Assembly (NCBI GenBank): GCA_016871655.1
Contig: VHCR01000098.1
Span: forward strand, 1 to 5,869
Length of the DNA: 5,869 nt
Source: Verrucomicrobiota bacterium
Lineage (GTDB): Bacteria; Verrucomicrobiota; Verrucomicrobiia; Chthoniobacterales; UBA6821
Direction: 5' to 3'
Within the stretch, counting starts at the first letter, position 1, and each line of letters starts with the position of its first letter. A model generated the notes under the pieces. It worked only from the letters and a program-made list of their open reading frames with translations, was not told where the DNA came from and ran no database searches. Positions 5,250-5,869 of the stretch are shown piece by piece. A program made the translations under genes and the position numbers.

Positions 5250-5869
5250 CATCCTTCCGATAGCGCTTCTCTTTTTTCAGAGCCTCGACGTAGGCTGCAG
5301 CGGACTCAGGAGAATGGTCACCTTGAGTTTCAATGATCTGATGAAGTGTTTGCTCCACGTCTTTGGCCATGCGAGAGGCATCGCCGCAGACGTAGAAGTA
5401 AGCGCCATTTTCTAGCCAGTCATAAAGATCTTTCGCTTTCTCCTGCATCCGATGCTGGACGTAAATTTTTTCCGCTTGGTCGCGAGAGAAAGCTGTGTCA
5501 AAGCGATGGAGGGTTCCTTCCTTGTGCCATTTTTCTAATTCTTCGCGATAAAGAAAATCAGTCTCCGAACGTTGATCGCCAAAAAAGAGCCAATGCTTTC
5601 CGCCAGCGCCAGTCGCCTTGCGATCGTGTAAGAAAGCCCGAAACGGAGCCACGCCTGTTCCGGGGCCAACCATGATGATGTCGCGACTGTGATCTTCAGG
5701 AAGTCGAAAATGTTTTGCCGAGTGAATGAAAACAGAAACAGGAATGGTGTCGTTCACGCGATGAGCGAGGAAGGTTGAACAGACGCCGCTTCGTGAGCGA
5801 CCATGGCTTTCATACTGAACGGTTGCCACGGTCAGATGAATTTCTTCAGGATGAACTTTAGGGGAGGAG
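5242..5869 (-). CDS. cysJ: Sulfite reductase [NADPH] flavoprotein alpha subunit-like, C-terminal FAD/NADP domain, 5' end cut by window edge
   Basis: Only the last 208 residues are in the window, and the frame is open through the right edge. The visible part is a ferredoxin-NADP reductase-type module. It begins SSPKVHPEEIHLTV, just after the expected FAD-binding RxYS region. Then come GVCSTFL (visible residues 28-34, FAD contact), FRLP (54-57), GPGTGVAPFRAF (68-79, NADP-binding), WLFFGDQ (93-99), SRDQAEKIYVQ (128-138, NADPH 2'-phosphate contacts), YVCGDASRMAKDV (159-171) and the C-terminal RYRKDVY. In CysJ this module passes electrons from NADPH through FAD to an N-terminal flavodoxin domain and on to the sulfite reductase haemoprotein. 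The KRYRKDVY ending matches CysJ-type proteins well. Related P450-reductase-type diflavin proteins share the module, so the exact electron acceptor is inferred. An in-frame GTG at 5829 is internal, not the start. Confidence 0.85.
   Translation of the reverse strand, partial: SSPKVHPEEIHLTVATVQYESHGRSRSGVCSTFLAHRVNDTIPVSVFIHSAKHFRLPEDHSRDIIMVGPGTGVAPFRAFLHDRKATGAGGKHWLFFGDQRSETDFLYREELEKWHKEGTLHRFDTAFSRDQAEKIYVQHRMQEKAKDLYDWLENGAYFYVCGDASRMAKDVEQTLHQIIETQGDHSPESAAAYVEALKKEKRYRKDVY

Noticed and set aside
5346..5675. 109-codon plus-strand frame inside the cysJ-like gene
   Set aside because: It is antisense to the NADP-binding domain, with an arginine-rich low-information translation.

Overview
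The window comes from a moderate-GC Gram-negative-type bacterium. Mpl recycles murein peptides containing meso-diaminopimelate, which implies DAP-type peptidoglycan and an outer-membrane-style recycling pathway. YajQ, an E. coli-type class I DAHP synthase and a CysJ-like sulfite reductase flavoprotein fit the same picture. I cannot place the organism at phylum level from this sequence alone. The lack of Shine-Dalgarno motifs before most starts and the palindromic intergenic repeats suggest a non-model environmental lineage, but this is inference.

Layout from left to right. A class I DAHP synthase gene lies on the minus strand (1-972) and is cut by the left edge about 26 codons before its expected end. 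A divergent intergenic region (973-1109) carries a 17-nt perfect inverted repeat built on a CACAAAGAAC motif. yajQ follows on the plus strand (1110-1598). The convergent gap 1599-1730 holds a second copy of the same motif pair, wrapped around a purine-rich 19-bp hairpin. A highly conserved but uncharacterised 465-aa protein is on the minus strand (1731-3128). A 137-nt gap (3129-3265) holds an unrelated compound palindrome. mpl (3266-4684), yoeB (4674-4934) and yefM (4925-5176) are all on the minus strand, and each reading frame overlaps the next. The minus-strand C-terminal part of a CysJ-like flavoprotein reductase (5242-5869) runs off the right edge and ends in a perfect 13-bp hairpin.

How the genes work together. 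The most distinctive arrangement is the yefM-yoeB-mpl cluster. A complete type II toxin-antitoxin pair with intact catalytic residues reads directly into a peptidoglycan-recycling ligase through 10- and 11-nt overlaps. A consensus-like promoter sits immediately upstream of yefM, placed so that its transcript would start at or next to the ATG (leaderless). The other genes (aromatic amino-acid entry, sulfur assimilation, YajQ, the unknown protein) look like ordinary chromosomal genes with no obvious pathway link. I see no RNA genes, transposases, integrases or CRISPR arrays. I found no fully new multi-gene system. The best leads are the toxin-antitoxin/mpl coupling, the uncharacterised conserved protein and the paired intergenic palindromes.
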